From Microbacterium terrae (GTDB lineage Bacteria > Actinomycetota > Actinomycetes > Actinomycetales > Microbacteriaceae), in NCBI RefSeq assembly GCF_017831975.1, contig NZ_JAFDSS010000001.1, forward strand, positions 3,038,001 to 3,102,000: 64,000 bases of DNA, written 5' to 3'. Below the pieces are notes generated by a model that saw only the letters and a program-made list of their open reading frames with translations, was not told where the DNA came from and did no database searches. This document shows, piece by piece, positions 63,698 to 64,000 of this stretch; within the stretch, counting starts at the first letter, position 1; every line of letters begins with the position of its first letter. Made by a program: the position numbers and the translations under genes.

Positions 63698-63731
63698 GCG
63701 CGCCAGCCCGGCCGGCGCGAGCATCGGATGC

Positions 63732-64000
63732 ATGACCGACGCATCGCATCCGCACCGCCGCCGCGCGCCCGAGTGGGCGGCGCCTGCGGGGCTCATCGCC
63801 CTCACGCTCGTGCCGATGGCTGCCGGGGCCTCACGCCTCACGCAGCTCGGCACGGGCGCCGCGATCACGGCCGAGAACGCCCGGTTCTTCGACTCTCCGG
63901 TGCCGGTGATCGCGCACATCGTCGGCTCGACGCTGTTCCTGCTGCTCGGGGCGCTCCAGTTCGCACCGTCGCTCCGCCGTCGCGCGTGGCACCGCCGAGC
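63732..64000 (+). CDS. DUF2306 membrane protein (3' partial)
   Basis: The reading frame is open to the window end (89 codons). It has an N-terminal polar stretch, a hydrophobic helix (LIALTLVPMAAGASRL), ENARFFDSPVPVIAHIVGST, a second helix (LFLLLGALQF) and RRRAWHR. This agrees with the DUF2306 family of small actinobacterial membrane proteins, whose function is unknown; the conserved His and Arg residues could bind haem or metal. Start at ATG 63732 is the first in frame. The gene is incomplete. Confidence 0.7.
   Translation, partial: MTDASHPHRRRAPEWAAPAGLIALTLVPMAAGASRLTQLGTGAAITAENARFFDSPVPVIAHIVGSTLFLLLGALQFAPSLRRRAWHRR

Overview
The window is 64 kb of very GC-rich DNA from an actinobacterium, most likely a Microbacterium or a close relative in the Microbacteriaceae. 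The evidence is near-exclusive G/C third codon positions, frequent GTG starts, many probable leaderless promoters (TANNNT 6-8 nt before the start codon), the abundant word GGATGC/GCATCC, an actinobacterial-type LexA box, SufS-SufU, and a KdpFABC-DE locus. No rRNA, tRNA, CRISPR array, transposase or prophage gene was seen. The assignment to a genus is inference.

Layout. 1-6404: the end of a xanthine dehydrogenase-type molybdoenzyme, then an SsuA/TauA-type ABC importer with two different permeases. 6511-7241: two small genes. 7277-17650: a minus-strand ureide operon (NCS1 permease, allantoinase, formamidase-family amidohydrolase, AtzH-amidase fusion, PucG aminotransferase, allantoate amidohydrolase) with a separately promoted Gfo/Idh/MocA oxidoreductase and an XRE-cupin regulator. 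17875-21718: a second ABC importer and a LuxR-type regulator. 21828-25886: a large secreted subtilase. 26052-27834: uraD-uraH-uricase. 27932-35632: a minus-strand set of zinc peptidase, transglutaminase, ATP-grasp/alpha-E fusion and transglutaminase-DUF2126, the known but biochemically uncharacterised amidoligase-type peptide-modification cluster. 35768-40102: DUF222/HNH gene with an SOS box, NCS2 purine permease, lipoprotein, apt. 40203-44691: alpha-glucosidase, LacI regulator, a 4 x 137-bp tandem repeat, M20 amidohydrolase. 44761-49766: VanZ-RDD protein, KimA-like K+ transporter, pectate lyase. 49973-59879: sufS-sufU and the kdp operon. 59926-64000: SRPBCC/ArsR pair, TerC, fatty acid desaturase, start of a DUF2306 gene.

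How the genes work together. The first 40 kb encode almost a complete route from purine to ammonia: hypoxanthine/xanthine oxidation, uricase, HIU hydrolase, OHCU decarboxylase, allantoinase, allantoate amidohydrolase and the ureidoglycine-glyoxylate aminotransferase, with NCS1, NCS2 and two ABC uptake systems. Three copies of an 18-bp GTTAAG-N6-CTTAAC palindrome lie upstream of the ureide operon, the XRE gene and the second ABC importer, and point to one XRE-cupin regulon. Potassium supply (KimA-like and Kdp) is a second theme.

The most unusual feature is repeat biology. A dispersed palindromic repeat (core CGCTCGCTCAACGA) occurs in tandem inside the xanthine dehydrogenase reading frame, between genes, and as part of a tandem array carrying four promoter copies. 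Other repeat-like sequences sit in frame inside the allantoate amidohydrolase, sufS and kdpB genes. This resembles the protein-coding palindromic elements described in Rickettsia.
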